Shown here: piece by piece, positions 15,344-25,964 of the stretch | How the letters are laid out: the number at the start of each line of letters is the position of its first letter | Position numbering within the stretch: position 1 is the stretch's first letter | DNA from: Streptomyces termitum | GTDB taxonomy: Bacteria; Actinomycetota; Actinomycetes; Streptomycetales; Streptomycetaceae | Reading direction: 5' to 3' | Length of the DNA stretch: 64,000 bases | NCBI RefSeq assembly: GCF_014650175.1 | Contig: NZ_BMUL01000004.1 | Location: 372,001 to 436,000 of the forward strand | Notes under the pieces: generated by a model | What the model saw: the letters and a program-made list of their open reading frames with translations, nothing else | Database searches by the model: none | Told to the model about the DNA's origin: nothing | Made by a program: the position numbers and the translations under genes

Positions 15344-16336
15344 ATGACCGATACCGCCGTCACCCCCGAGCGGGCGCCGGCGGTGCGCAAGGCCGCACCC
15401 GGAGGGGCGCGCACCCCGCGTCGCTCCGGGCGCCGCCGCATCGCACTGCCCTACGTCCTGCTCCTGCCCGCCCTGCTCCTCGAACTCCTCGTCCACCTCG
15501 TCCCCATGCTCATGGGCATCACCATGAGTTTCCGCGAACTCACCCAGTTCTCCATCGGCGACTGGTCCGCCGCTCCCTGGGCCGGGTTCGACAACTTCTC
15601 CGTCGCCGTCGACTTCAACGCCCCGGCCGGCCGGGCCCTCCTGAAGTCCTTCCTCACGACGTGCGTCTTCACCGCGGCCTCCGTCGGCCTGTGCTGGCTC
15701 CTCGGCACGGCCGCGGCGGTCTTCCTCCAGGAGAACTTCCGGGGCCGGGCCGTCCTGCGCACCCTCTTCCTGGTGCCGTACGCGCTCCCCGTCTACGCCG
15801 CCGTCATCACCTGGGCCTTCATGTTCCAGCGCGACAACGGCGTCATCAACCACGTCCTCCACGACCAGCTCGGCATCGGCGACACCCCCGCCTTCTGGCT
15901 CATCGGGGACAACAGCTTCTGGGCCCTGCTCGTCGTCTCCGTCTGGAAGGGCTGGCCCTTCGCCTTCCTCACCGTCATGGCCGCCCTGCAGAACATCCCC
16001 CGGGAGATGTACGAGGCCGCCGCCCTCGACGGGGCCGGCGTGTGGAAGCAGATCCGGCACATCACCCTGCCGTCCCTGCGCCCCGTCAACCAGGTCCTCG
16101 TCCTGGTCCTCTTCCTGTGGACCTTCAACGACTTCAACACGCCGTTCGTCCTCTTCGGCAAGGCGGCCCCGGAAGCGGCGGACCTGATCTCGCTCCACAT
16201 CTACCAGTCGTCCTTCCGGACGTGGAACTTCGGCACCGGCTCGGCCATGTCCGTGCTCCTGCTGCTCTTCCTCCTCGCCGTCACGGGCGTCTACCTCCTG
16301 CTCACCACCCGCGGAAGGAAGACCTCCCGTGCCTGA
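15344..16336 (+). CDS. Sugar ABC transporter permease (MalF-type)
   Basis: A 330-residue inner-membrane permease with six predicted transmembrane helices after a basic N-terminal tail. It carries the EAA loop (EMYEAAALDGAGVWKQIRHITLPSLRP) that docks on the ATPase. It lies 11 bp after the binding-protein gene and overlaps the next permease by 8 bp. As usual for Streptomyces CUT1 systems, no ATPase gene is present. The shared ATPase MsiK encoded elsewhere is the expected partner (established for the genus, not visible here). Confidence 0.9.
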   Translation: MTDTAVTPERAPAVRKAAPGGARTPRRSGRRRIALPYVLLLPALLLELLVHLVPMLMGITMSFRELTQFSIGDWSAAPWAGFDNFSVAVDFNAPAGRALLKSFLTTCVFTAASVGLCWLLGTAAAVFLQENFRGRAVLRTLFLVPYALPVYAAVITWAFMFQRDNGVINHVLHDQLGIGDTPAFWLIGDNSFWALLVVSVWKGWPFAFLTVMAALQNIPREMYEAAALDGAGVWKQIRHITLPSLRPVNQVLVLVLFLWTFNDFNTPFVLFGKAAPEAADLISLHIYQSSFRTWNFGTGSAMSVLLLLFLLAVTGVYLLLTTRGRKTSRA

Positions 16337-17207
16337 CGCCGCCCGCGCGCGCACCCCGCGCTCCCCGATGGCCCCGCCCCGGTCCTTCCTGTGGACCCGG
16401 CGGATCTTCCTCACCCTGGTCACCGCCTTCGTGGTGCTGCCGGTGTACGTGATGGTGTCCAGCTCGCTGAAGCCGCTGGAGGACGTCTCGGGGAAGTTCG
16501 AATGGATCCCGTCCACCCTGACGGCGGCCCCGTACTTCGACATCTGGGAGACGGTCCCGCTCGCCGACTACTTCGTGAACTCGATCGTCGTCGCGGGCGC
16601 CGCCACCGTCCTCTCGGTGGCCGTCGCGATCTTCGCGGCGTACGCGGTCAGCCGCTACGAGTTCCGCGGCAGACGGGTCTTCGCCGTCACCGTCCTGTCG
16701 ACGCAGATGTTCCCCGGCATCCTCTTCCTGCTGCCCCTCTTCCTCCTCTACGTCAACATCGGCAACGCCACCGGCATCGCCCTCTTCGGATCCCGCGAGG
16801 GCCTGATCCTCACCTACCTGACCTTCTCGCTGCCCTTCTCCGTCTGGATGCTCACCGGGTACTTCGACTCGATCCCGCGCGAGCTCGACGAGGCGGCCAA
16901 GGTCGACGGCTGCGGACCGGTCGGCGCGCTCTTCCGCGTGATCATCCCCGCCGCGCGCCCCGGCATCGTCGCCGTCGGCATCTACGCCTTCATGACCGCC
17001 TGGGGCGAGGTCCTCTTCGCCTCCGTCATGACCAACGACACCACCCGCACGCTCTCCGTCGGACTCCAGGGCTACTCCACCCTCAACGACGTCTACTGGA
17101 ACCAGGTGATGGCCGCCTCCCTCGTGGTGAGCGTCCCCGTCGTCGCCGGCTTCCTCCTCCTCCAGCGCTACCTGGTCGCGGGCCTCACCGCGGGCGCCGT
17201 CAAGTGA
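16329..17207 (+). CDS. Sugar ABC transporter permease (MalG-type)
   Basis: A 292-residue permease with six transmembrane helices and the EAA loop ([23 protein letters not shown]). The GTG start overlaps the upstream permease gene, implying translational coupling. With the binding protein and the MalF-type permease it forms one importer. The GH1 gene follows 56 bp later in the same direction and is probably co-transcribed. Confidence 0.9.
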   Translation: MPDAARARTPRSPMAPPRSFLWTRRIFLTLVTAFVVLPVYVMVSSSLKPLEDVSGKFEWIPSTLTAAPYFDIWETVPLADYFVNSIVVAGAATVLSVAVAIFAAYAVSRYEFRGRRVFAVTVLSTQMFPGILFLLPLFLLYVNIGNATGIALFGSREGLILTYLTFSLPFSVWMLTGYFDSIPRELDEAAKVDGCGPVGALFRVIIPAARPGIVAVGIYAFMTAWGEVLFASVMTNDTTRTLSVGLQGYSTLNDVYWNQVMAASLVVSVPVVAGFLLLQRYLVAGLTAGAVK

Positions 17208-17263
17208 CGCCCCGCGCCCCCGTCCCGCCCACCGCCTCCACACCCACCACGAAGGGGTCCCCC

Positions 17264-18637
<1,374 letters not shown>

Positions 18638-18664
18638 CGGCCCGGCGGCGGGCGGGCCGCGGGT

Positions 18665-19012
18665 TCAGCAGGCCGCCCCGCAGTCCCGGACCGCCTGCGG
18701 GGCGGCCAGGACGTCCAGGCCGTACCCGAGGGCGGTGAGCGCCGCGACGGTCGCCGCCAGGACGAGCGCCGCGCGCCACCGGCCGCGCGCGGCGGCGAGG
18801 ACCGCCAGGGCGGCCACGGCCCCGCCGGCAACCAGGAGCGGCAGGCCCGGCCAGAGCAGGTCCACGTTCCGCTCGCCCTCGAAGGCGCCGGAGAGGCCCC
18901 GGCGGCCGTGGGGCAGCCACACCGCGAGGCCCGCCAGCGCGCCGAGCACCGCCGCCAGGCACCCGGCGGCGCCGGTGACGGCTTCGCGCCGGGGTGTCCG
19001 CTGAGTCTCCAT
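18665..19012 (-). CDS. Small membrane protein
   Basis: A 115-residue protein with three hydrophobic helices separated by short loops, and two Cys near the C-terminus (RDCGAAC). The start is ATG at 19012 with a CGAGGAGAG-like site on the minus strand. No family is recognised. It is convergent with the GH1 gene and stands alone. Confidence 0.55.
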   Translation of the reverse strand: METQRTPRREAVTGAAGCLAAVLGALAGLAVWLPHGRRGLSGAFEGERNVDLLWPGLPLLVAGGAVAALAVLAAARGRWRAALVLAATVAALTALGYGLDVLAAPQAVRDCGAAC

Positions 19013-19066
19013 GCGAGGAGAGACGTTTCACCAGGGCGGGAAGGTTCCGCCGGTGCCGGACGGGCC

Positions 19067-20266
19067 CTAGCGGCCTCGGGGGGAGCGGCCGGACGGGGTG
19101 AGGTACCGCTCGAAGAAGGCGGCGGCGTAGGCGGTGCCGGCGCGGCGCTGGGCGGTCTCGGACAGCTGGGTGTCGTAGACGGTGCCGCCCGGCTCGGTGC
19201 ACTCGCCGGGGCGGGCGGCGTCGTGCCCGGCGTCGTCGCGGGCGGCGACCTGCCCGCCGGACGGCGACCACTGCGTGTTGAAGTAGTTGTGGTTCGCGCC
19301 GCGCATCGCGCGCCGGTGGAAGCCGGCCGTACCGCCGGCGGCCGCGTCGGCGGCGAAGGCGAACGCCTCCTCCCCGACCTGCCCGTCGCAGGTCCCGCGC
19401 ACCACCGCCAGCGGCGTCCGGGTGATCCCGTACGCGGACATGTCCTCGGTCATGACGTTGTACGCGGGCGCCAGCGCCAGCACCGCCCGGACCGTGACGC
19501 CGGCGGGCCACTGGGCCCGGTGGCGGTCCGCCGCCTGCCACGTCACGCCCGCGCCGCCGCGCGAATGGCCCAGGGTGCCGACCCTGTTCAGGTCCACGCG
19601 GTGCCGGAAGTCGACGCGCCGCGGCTTGTTCGTCACCGCGTCGCGGAACGCGCCCTCCAGTCCGCCGCGACCGGAGGCGTTCAGCTTCTGCCACAGCGCG
19701 AGGTGACGGTTGATCAGATCGGCCCGGGCGGAGGCGTTCCCGTCGCCCCACACCGACGAGGCGTTGATGCCGTTGGCCCGGACGGACAGCACGATGAAGC
19801 CGCGGCGGGCCAACTCCTCGCCGAGGTAGTCGTAACCGCGCTCGTTCGGCAGGACCGGGGTGCCCGGGGCGCAGGGCCAGCCGAACAGCTTCTCACTGGC
19901 CGCCGCGTAGGCGTCCCAGTCCTCCGCCTGCTCGGCGGCGGACCGCGCCGCCTCCGCCGCACGGTCCGCGCAGGTCTCGTGCCAGCCGTGCAGGAGGACG
20001 ACGAGCGGGCGCGGCGCCGATCCCAGGTCCTTCGGATAGTGCACGACGCCGGCCATCTCGACCGGCTCCCCGGTCGACGGCAGCCGGTACGCCCGGTCCC
20101 CCAGGTCATAGGTGACGGCGGCGACCTCCGCCGCCCGCCGCTCCGGCCCGACGGCAGCCCCGGCGGACGCGGGACTCCCCACCAGAACCTGCGCCAGGAC
20201 CAGGGCGGCCACGGACGCGGAGAGAACGGGAAGACGGGAAGGGACCGGGACGTCGCTGCGGCGCAC
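19067..20266 (-). CDS. Secreted alpha/beta hydrolase
   Basis: A 399-residue exported hydrolase. The chosen GTG at 20266 has a GGAGAG site and leads directly into a signal peptide (PVLSASVAALVLAQVLVGSPASA); longer upstream extensions are Pro/Arg-rich and non-native. The fold shows the oxyanion region LVVLLHGWHETC, the nucleophile elbow GTLGHSRGG, and late Asp and His candidates (VRGTCDGQVG, MRGANHNYFN). Several Cys residues suggest disulfides. Family members are annotated as extracellular esterases or lipases; the substrate is unknown. It is divergent from the HD gene. Confidence 0.75.
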   Translation of the reverse strand: MRRSDVPVPSRLPVLSASVAALVLAQVLVGSPASAGAAVGPERRAAEVAAVTYDLGDRAYRLPSTGEPVEMAGVVHYPKDLGSAPRPLVVLLHGWHETCADRAAEAARSAAEQAEDWDAYAAASEKLFGWPCAPGTPVLPNERGYDYLGEELARRGFIVLSVRANGINASSVWGDGNASARADLINRHLALWQKLNASGRGGLEGAFRDAVTNKPRRVDFRHRVDLNRVGTLGHSRGGAGVTWQAADRHRAQWPAGVTVRAVLALAPAYNVMTEDMSAYGITRTPLAVVRGTCDGQVGEEAFAFAADAAAGGTAGFHRRAMRGANHNYFNTQWSPSGGQVAARDDAGHDAARPGECTEPGGTVYDTQLSETAQRRAGTAYAAAFFERYLTPSGRSPRGR

Positions 20267-20420
20267 GGGGGCTCTCCGGGGGTGTGGAGGTGGTGGGGGC
20301 GCCCTGGAAGATCGCGGGGGAGGGGGCCGGGGTTGCCTGGGGCGGGACATGTGACGGAAGGTCACCATCTGCTTCCCGGCCGTGTACGTGAACGGCGGAG
20401 CCGATCGGGACGGTGGCCGG

Positions 20421-20434
20421 TAGGGTCCCCGGAG
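20421..20434 (+). promoter_or_regulatory. Leaderless promoter of the HD gene
   Basis: TAGGGT (20421-20426) lies seven bases before the GTG at 20434 and no Shine-Dalgarno precedes that GTG, which fits a leaderless mRNA. Confidence 0.4.
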
Positions 20435-21036
20435 TGACCGCGACGCCTTCCGACCTCCTGTCCCGCGCCCTGAACGCCTGCGGCGAGCCGCCCTTGAGGC
20501 CGCTGCCGGCCGTGGTGGCGGAGCTCCTGCGCTCCCTGGAGGCCCCGCCGCGCCTGGCGGCCCACCTGCGTCTGGTCCACGACGTCGCGGCCGAACTGGT
20601 CGCCTGGGCGGAAGCCCGCTACCCGGAACTGGTGTGGGACCGTGACGCCGTCCTCTTCGGCGCGGCGACCCATGATGTGGGCAAGGTGCTGCACCCCGGG
20701 GAGCTCTCCGGACCCGGATCGGACCACGAAACGGCCGGCCGGGACCTGCTCCTGGAACACGGCTTCGCACCCGGGCTCGCCAGGTTCGCCGCCGACCACG
20801 CGAGGTGGGGCGATACGGATGCGGGGATCGAGGACCTCCTCGTCAGCGTGGCCGACAAGGTGTGGAAGGACAAGCGCGTCCCGGACCTGGAGGACGGGCT
20901 CGTACGGGAACTGGCCGGGGTGTCGGGGCGGGAGCCCTGGGAGGAGTACCTCGCCCTCGACGACCTGCTCACCCGGATCGGCGCGGACGCCGCCCGACGG
21001 CTCGCCTTCCAGGTGGCGTTCCCGGTGGGGGCGTGA
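20434..21036 (+). CDS. HD-domain phosphohydrolase-like protein
   Basis: A 200-residue soluble protein with the HD signature in order: RLVHDVAAEL, ATHDVGKVL, DHETAGRDLL, ADHAR, and VSVADKVWKDKR, giving the His/Asp metal ligands. A GTG start at 20434 is preferred over 20413 because of the promoter position. Substrates of this HD subgroup are not predictable; nucleotides are common. It ends 138 bp before an insertion element, and the intervening sequence holds nothing notable. Confidence 0.75.
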   Translation: MTATPSDLLSRALNACGEPPLRPLPAVVAELLRSLEAPPRLAAHLRLVHDVAAELVAWAEARYPELVWDRDAVLFGAATHDVGKVLHPGELSGPGSDHETAGRDLLLEHGFAPGLARFAADHARWGDTDAGIEDLLVSVADKVWKDKRVPDLEDGLVRELAGVSGREPWEEYLALDDLLTRIGADAARRLAFQVAFPVGA

Positions 21037-21174
21037 CGGGGCCGGACCGTCAGGAGGCGGTCGCCCGAGGCGTGCACGAAGGGCCTCGGCCATCCTGGCG
21101 GGCGTCCGTGTGTGGGGGTACTCCTCGGTGGCCCGACGGTGCGGACCGGCCCGCCGTCGGCGCCCCGGCCCTTA

Positions 21175-21191
21175 GACTTCATTTCCTTTGG
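21175..21191 (+). repeat. Left inverted repeat of element 1
   Basis: GACTTCATTTCCTTTGG, matching the right repeat at 15 of 17 positions and the repeats of element 2 more loosely. TTA precedes it. Confidence 0.75.
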
Positions 21192-21214
21192 CGTGATCGT
21201 TCGTTGTTCCGTGC

Positions 21215-22061
21215 ATGACGGATCTGGTCGAACGGTTGGTGCCAGAGGAGTTGTGGGTGTTGTTCCGGCGGGTGGTGCCGCCAACTGAGGTGAAGCGTCC
21301 GCAGGGCGGGGGCCGACGCCGGACCGGTGATCGCGAGACTCTCGCGGCGATCATTTTCGTGGCCACTTCGGGCTGCACGTGGCGCCAGCTGCCGCCGGTG
21401 TTCGGCCCGGCTTGGCCCACGGTCTACCGTCGGTTCGCCCAGTGGAGCCGGGACCGGGTCTGGGCCAGGCTCTACCGCGTGATCCTCGACGAGCTCGGGG
21501 CACGGGGCGAGCTGGACTGGTCGCGGTGCGCGATCGACTCGGTCAGTCTGCGGGCGACAAAAGGGGGCCGCTGACCGGACCGAATCCGACCGATCGCGGC
21601 AAGTTGGGATCGAAGATCCACCTGATTACCGACAGGAACGGACTGCCGCTGTCCCTGGGAATCTCCGGCGCGAACGTGCACGACAGCCAGGGCCTGGAGC
21701 CACTTGTGCGTGGCATCCCGCCCATCCGGTCGCGCCGCGGACCTCGGCGTCGGCGGCCGACGAAACTGCACGCGGACAAGGGCTACGACTACGACCACCT
21801 GCGCCGATGGCTCCGTCGGCGGGGCATCTGCCACCGCATTGCCCGCAGGGGGGCGAGTCTTCACAGCGGCTGGGCCGCCGCCGGTGGGCGGTCGAAAGGA
21901 CGGTCTCCTGGTTGGCCGGCTGCCGACGTCTACACCGCCGTTATGAACGCAAGGCCGAACACTTCCTGGCCTTCGTCGGCATAGCCGCAACCCTCATCGG
22001 CTACCGCCGCCTGGAGCGACGAAGCGCCTGTCACAAGCGGGAGAACACGACCACGTCATAG
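21215..22061 (+). pseudogene. IS5-family transposase, frameshifted
   Basis: The first part (21215-21574) encodes the HTH region and first catalytic Asp (SRCAIDSVSLRA), about 95 percent identical to the intact copy at 26773. A shift into the -1 frame at the ACAAAAGGGGGC run gives the second Asp region (ISGANVHDS), as in the normal element. A further, non-programmed shift near 21855 is needed to reach the Glu motif (WAVERTVSWLAGCRRLHRRYE). Without it the protein ends wrongly, so the gene is probably inactive. The C-terminal reading frame runs about 30 bp into the convergent methyltransferase gene. Confidence 0.8.
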
Positions 22062-22795
22062 CGTTCGAGGACTGGCCGGGGCTCGCCCAACGCCTCGCTC
22101 CGAGCCGTGGCCTCCAAGCGGACAAGGCCCCGGTGGAATTCCTCATCGGTGAGATGGGTGAACTTCGACTGCGGCCGGCTGACCAGCCGGGTGTGGTACT
22201 CCGCCAGGTTTGTCGCGACCGGCTGGGCAAAGGAGGTGGCTTCGTCCAAGGTGAACCCGACAGAGACGAAGTCGCCGACCACTTCCTCTTCGCCCGGGAA
22301 GCGTTGCTCGTCGATCGCCCGGAGCTGCGGCCAGAAGTCGTACACCAGCGCATCCAGCCGTTCGCGGAACGTGGTGCGAATGACCACTCTCCCGCCGATG
22401 CGCAGCACGCGGACCAGCTCGCGGGCCGCTCGCGCGCGGTCGGGAATGTGATGAATAACGCGGGACATCAAGGCCAGGTCGAAGGTCCCCGCAGCGGCGG
22501 GCACCGCCTCCGCCTCCCCCGACAGATACCGCACCGCAGGATGTGGATGATGCCGTCGGGCCTCGGCAAGCATCACCTCTGACGCATCGACGGCCATCAC
22601 CTCGCTTCCCTCGATCCAGCGAGCCATCGCGGCCGAGAAGACGCCCGTTCCCGATCCGATCTCGACGATGGATGGCGATGTCCGCTGCACATAGGAAGCG
22701 ATCAGCTCAACCCAGGCCCGCAGCGAGGCTTCGGGCATCTCGTTGCCACGCTCGTAGGCGCCGGCCAGCTGCTCATCGTCATAGACACGGCTCAT
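22031..22795 (-). CDS. SAM-dependent class I methyltransferase (IS passenger)
   Basis: A 254-residue methyltransferase. Motif I is VEIGSGTGVFSAAMARW, the acidic motif II EVMAVDASEVML, and later LMSRVIHHIPDRARAARELVRVLRIGGRVVI, the typical layout of a small-molecule methylase. ATG at 22795 has a GAGGA site and the normal domain start (MSRVYDDEQLAGAYERG); the frame stays open upstream into the inverted repeat. It is convergent with the transposase and lies wholly inside the element, so it looks like a captured passenger rather than a host gene. The substrate is unknown. Confidence 0.8.
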   Translation of the reverse strand: MSRVYDDEQLAGAYERGNEMPEASLRAWVELIASYVQRTSPSIVEIGSGTGVFSAAMARWIEGSEVMAVDASEVMLAEARRHHPHPAVRYLSGEAEAVPAAAGTFDLALMSRVIHHIPDRARAARELVRVLRIGGRVVIRTTFRERLDALVYDFWPQLRAIDEQRFPGEEEVVGDFVSVGFTLDEATSFAQPVATNLAEYHTRLVSRPQSKFTHLTDEEFHRGLVRLEATARSEALGEPRPVLERYDVVVFSRL

Positions 22796-22854
22796 GGAAC
22801 CGATCCTCACCCAGGGATCACACCCAAACAAGAACGCCTTCTCACGCCAAGACA

Positions 22855-22871
22855 CCAAAGGAAACGACGTC
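22855..22871 (-). repeat. Right inverted repeat of element 1
   Basis: Read on the minus strand it is GACGTCGTTTCCTTTGG; TGA follows on the plus strand. Confidence 0.75.
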
Positions 22872-22894
22872 TGAGCCGGGCACGTCCGAGCACG

Positions 22895-22930
22895 GCGGCG
22901 GCCGGAGGCCCGGGAGCATCCGGCCGCCGC
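22895..22930 (-). terminator. Terminator of the bPH2 operon
   Basis: A perfect 12-bp stem (GCGGCGGCCGGA/TCCGGCCGCCGC) with a 12-base loop lies just after the stop of the minus-strand PH-domain gene and beside the end of element 1. Confidence 0.55.
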
Positions 22931-22945
22931 TGTCCTCGGTCGCCC

Positions 22946-24544
22946 TCACGGGGCGGTCCCGGTCCGGTCCTGTCCGCGGGTCACGAAGTGGTCCAGCAGG
23001 ATGGGCACCGACTCGTCGGCGAAGCGCAGCCCCTCCGGCATCAGCACGTCCTTCACGTCGTAGGCCCCGCGCCCGCCGGCCGTGGTGGCCGTCAGGGTGC
23101 ACAGGCCCGAACGGCGGTGCCAGGCCCACTGGGTGACGTTCCATCCGATCACCCCGTCCCGGCGCAGCGCGATCGTGCGGCGCTTCACGGAACCGTGCCG
23201 GGTCACCAGGTACCGCCCGGTGACGCCGTGCCCGAGACTGCGGGCCGCGTCCCGCGCGAACAGGGCCCCCGCGGCGTACGCCACCAACGCCGTGGTCCAG
23301 CCGATGTGGATCAGTACGTCCGTCAGCAGCACCCCGAGCAGGACCAGCAGGCCACCCAGCCCCGTGCCCGTGAAGAACGCCCAGCGCAGCCTGCGCAGCA
23401 GCGCGTGGCGGGTGTGCGGAACGAGCCGTACGGAAGCGGTCGGGTCCTCCTCTTCGCGCAGTACGGCCGCGGCCACCCGGTGTGCCTCCGCGAGCGGGGC
23501 GGGCGGCAGCATCGCGCTCGTGACGTAGCTGCTGATCTCCTCCTCGGCCGAGCCGGTGCCGCTTGCCACCGCGTAGGTGTACGCCCCTCCGCCCCAGCGC
23601 AGCAGCAGCGGCTCCGCGATCTCCATCCCGCGCAGCCGCTCCTCCTCCAGCGTCACCGACCGGGTCACGAACAGACCGCGAGTCGCCCGCAGTGCGCCGT
23701 TCGGTTCCCGCAGCAGGCGGAAGTCCCACCACATCTCCACGTACAGGCCCGTCGCACCGCAGGCTCCGACGACCACGAGGCCCAGCAGCCCCAGTACGAT
23801 CACCGGCAGGAGGTCGGCCCGGCTCAGCCAGGAGAACAGCTGCGGGATCAGGACCGCATCCGGGTCGGCGCCCACCGTGTCCAGCACCTCGTACGTTCCG
23901 CCGACCGCGCTCAGCCCCAGGAAGACGGCCCAGCTCGACAGGGGTGCGTACCGGAGCCACTTCCAGTCGATCCGCCCGATGGTGTCCTGGTCCTCCTCCA
24001 CGGCCGTACGGCGCACCAGGTCCTGGCGCAGTGTCTCGGCGTCCCGGCGGGACAGCGCGTCCAGCGTCAGTACGGCGTTGTCCGCGGAGCCGACCCGGTG
24101 GCCCGTGCCCACCTTCACGGTGGAGAGGCCGAAGATCCGGCGTAGCGGGTTCGCGGACACGTCGACGCTGCGCACCCGATGCCGGGGGATGGAGCGGTGG
24201 CTGCGCACCAGGACGCCCGTCCGCAGCTCGATGCGTTCCGGGGTGAGCCGGTAGGTGGTCTTCAGCCAGCGCCACCATTCGTACACGGGGAAGCAGAGCA
24301 GCGGCGGCGGAACCGCCGCGTGCAGCCACCACGGTGCGTCCCGCCACCACATGATGACGGCGGCGGTGATGATCAGCAGCCCGCTCCCGGTGCTGGTCAC
24401 GGCGATGATCCGCGGGTCGAGTCGGCGCCACGCGGCCTCCGCGTCCGCCCGTCCCGCACCGGACTGCGCGGCGTTCGTGGGATCGCCGGGCACGGCGCCC
24501 GCCTGTGGCGAGTCCGCGGTGCCGTTCCGGCCCCGGGCGCTCAT
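22946..24544 (-). CDS. bPH2 (DUF304) membrane protein, YdbT-like
   Basis: A 532-residue membrane protein with repeated bacterial pleckstrin-homology (bPH2) units alternating with paired transmembrane helices: about 40-80, 195-270 and 370-420 are the hydrophobic pairs. PH-type stretches include YRLTPERIELRTGVLVRSHRSIPRHRV and YLVTRHGSVKRRTIALRRDGVIGW. This is the YdbT arrangement. YdbST of Bacillus is linked to antimicrobial-protein and phage-component resistance; the role in Streptomyces is unknown. It overlaps the upstream YdbS-like gene by 4 bp and is therefore coupled with it. Confidence 0.85.
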   Translation of the reverse strand: MSARGRNGTADSPQAGAVPGDPTNAAQSGAGRADAEAAWRRLDPRIIAVTSTGSGLLIITAAVIMWWRDAPWWLHAAVPPPLLCFPVYEWWRWLKTTYRLTPERIELRTGVLVRSHRSIPRHRVRSVDVSANPLRRIFGLSTVKVGTGHRVGSADNAVLTLDALSRRDAETLRQDLVRRTAVEEDQDTIGRIDWKWLRYAPLSSWAVFLGLSAVGGTYEVLDTVGADPDAVLIPQLFSWLSRADLLPVIVLGLLGLVVVGACGATGLYVEMWWDFRLLREPNGALRATRGLFVTRSVTLEEERLRGMEIAEPLLLRWGGGAYTYAVASGTGSAEEEISSYVTSAMLPPAPLAEAHRVAAAVLREEEDPTASVRLVPHTRHALLRRLRWAFFTGTGLGGLLVLLGVLLTDVLIHIGWTTALVAYAAGALFARDAARSLGHGVTGRYLVTRHGSVKRRTIALRRDGVIGWNVTQWAWHRRSGLCTLTATTAGGRGAYDVKDVLMPEGLRFADESVPILLDHFVTRGQDRTGTAP

Positions 24545-25092
24545 GTCGCGTCTCCGGGAGTGGCCTGCGTGATCCGGGTCAGTTCCTCCGCGAGATCACG
24601 GGCCTTGTCCTGTGCCAGGCCGTCGATCCGCACCGCCCCCGCGGCCGACGCGGTGGTGACGACAAGGGTGGACAGCGCGAACATCTGCTGTATCGGGCCC
24701 CGTACGGTGTCGACGGTCTGGATCCGCGAGAGCGGCGCGATCCGCCACTGCTGGCGCACCCACCCGGCCCGGGTGAACACGGCGTCCTCAGTGGTCTCCC
24801 AGCGGTGCACCCGGTACCGCCAGGCTGGCATCACGGCCGTGTACAGCAGGCCGGGCGCGCCGATCACGGCCGCCGCCAGCATCAGCCAGTAGCGGGCCGG
24901 TGTGATCAGCACCCCTAGCAGCACCAGGATCAGCGTCGGCGGGAGCACGGTGACCAGTGCCTGGACGGTCCACCAGCCGATCGAGCGCCGGTCCGGTGCA
25001 TGACTGGGCGGACGCAGCGCCAAGTCCCCGCCGGAGGCGGTGCCGACGGGTGGGGCATGGGCGTGGGTTTCGGACGTCGCGGAATCAGCCAT
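24541..25092 (-). CDS. bPH2 (DUF304) membrane protein, YdbS-like
   Basis: A 183-residue protein with a hydrophilic N-terminal tail, two transmembrane helices (WTVQALVTVLPPTLILVLLGVLI and a following helix) and one bPH2 domain with the family core (PLSRIQTVDTVRGPIQQMFALSTLVV). ATG at 25092 is chosen because it has a GGAG site six bases away; a TTG lies two codons upstream. It forms a two-gene unit with the YdbT-like gene. The 250 bp upstream contain no recognisable gene and end at insertion element 2. Confidence 0.85.
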   Translation of the reverse strand: MADSATSETHAHAPPVGTASGGDLALRPPSHAPDRRSIGWWTVQALVTVLPPTLILVLLGVLITPARYWLMLAAAVIGAPGLLYTAVMPAWRYRVHRWETTEDAVFTRAGWVRQQWRIAPLSRIQTVDTVRGPIQQMFALSTLVVTTASAAGAVRIDGLAQDKARDLAEELTRITQATPGDAT

Positions 25093-25343
25093 CGTCAACT
25101 CCAGGAGCAGGTCGAGCGGTTGGGGAGAACGCCCCGCCGCAGGCCCCTCCCGGCCTCGCGGCGGACTCGGCTCCGTTCAACGGTGGAAGCGGGCTCGCAT
25201 ATGGCTATCACACCACGCTGCCGCGCTGTTCCTCCTGCTCGGTCGACAGGCGCTCGAACCCCGCTTCGGCTGACCCCGGTTGGGCCCCTGACCGGCGGCG
25301 GCACCTCGCAGAAGGGGGGCGTCTAGTACTGCAACGGTGCTTA

Positions 25344-25360
25344 GACGTCGTTTCTTATGG
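25344..25360 (+). repeat. Inverted repeat of element 2, passenger side
   Basis: GACGTCGTTTCTTATGG. It contains an ATG (25357) in frame with the passenger gene. Confidence 0.85.
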
Positions 25361-25422
25361 CGCTCTTGCGGTTATCGTGCCGGAGGGGGCCATCGTTGGG
25401 GTTGGGCAAGGGGTGGGGGCTC

Positions 25423-25956
25423 GTGGACGAGGCGTTTGACGTTGCGGGAACGGCGCTGTGTTGCGCCGCAGCCATCCGGCTGGGCGGAGCCGTGCAGGTA
25501 CTGACCACGCGATCTGGCCTGCTTGACCACTACAGCCCGATCATGGCGGGGCTGGAGAACATCACAGCGTTTCTCGACGGTCGAGGGCTCGATGACGACT
25601 TGCTCGGCTCTGCGTTCGCCGAGAGCTGGTCCCTGGATGCCAGGTATCCGGCAGAGCTCGCCGGCCACGCCTTTGTCGCAGGATGGTCCTCTCTGGTCTT
25701 CGGCACGGTGGTGCTGACCCGGCCGAAGCAGCAGGACATTACGTCAGCGCAGACCCTGGAGTTTGCCTCGAAGGCGGCGGCATCCTGGCCGATTGCCGTC
25801 CGTATCGGCTCCTCCGACAGCCTGCTCCGCTTCGAGGCAGCGTGCCAGCAAGAGGCGGAAGCCCAGATGCGGGAGGGCGGTCTTCCTGCTCTGTGGAAAC
25901 TGACGGAAGATCGATCAAAGCAGTATCGCCAGACGACGGAACAGTTCATCGGATAA
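25423..25956 (+). CDS. Unknown protein (IS passenger)
   Basis: I do not recognise this protein. It is 177 residues from the GTG at 25423 (preceded by a G-rich AAGGGG stretch), or up to 199 from an ATG that lies inside the inverted repeat. It is helical, mildly acidic, and has an apolar centre (AGHAFVAGWSSLVFGTVVL), with no obvious catalytic motif, signal peptide or transmembrane helix. Codon use is less GC-biased than host genes. It occupies the same slot as the methyltransferase in element 1, so it is probably a captured passenger. Confidence 0.6.
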   Translation: MDEAFDVAGTALCCAAAIRLGGAVQVLTTRSGLLDHYSPIMAGLENITAFLDGRGLDDDLLGSAFAESWSLDARYPAELAGHAFVAGWSSLVFGTVVLTRPKQQDITSAQTLEFASKAAASWPIAVRIGSSDSLLRFEAACQQEAEAQMREGGLPALWKLTEDRSKQYRQTTEQFIG

Positions 25957-25964
25957 CCGGCGTC

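Larger units (their letters stand above)
21175..22871 (+). mobile_element. IS5-family element 1 carrying a methyltransferase passenger
   Basis: The 1697-bp unit is bounded by imperfect 17-bp inverted repeats: GACTTCATTTCCTTTGG at the left and the complement of GACGTCGTTTCCTTTGG at the right (15/17 match). It holds a broken transposase reading inward from the left, and a convergent methyltransferase gene between the transposase end and the right repeat. The flanks are TTA on the left and TGA on the right. Both fit the TNA target preference of part of the IS5 family but they are not identical, so this copy may have been rearranged. Base composition is lower in GC than the surroundings. Confidence 0.75.

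Noticed and set aside
25099..25343. Possible small gene between the bPH2 operon and element 2
   Set aside because: Short frames lack a ribosome-binding site and plausible composition; treated as intergenic.
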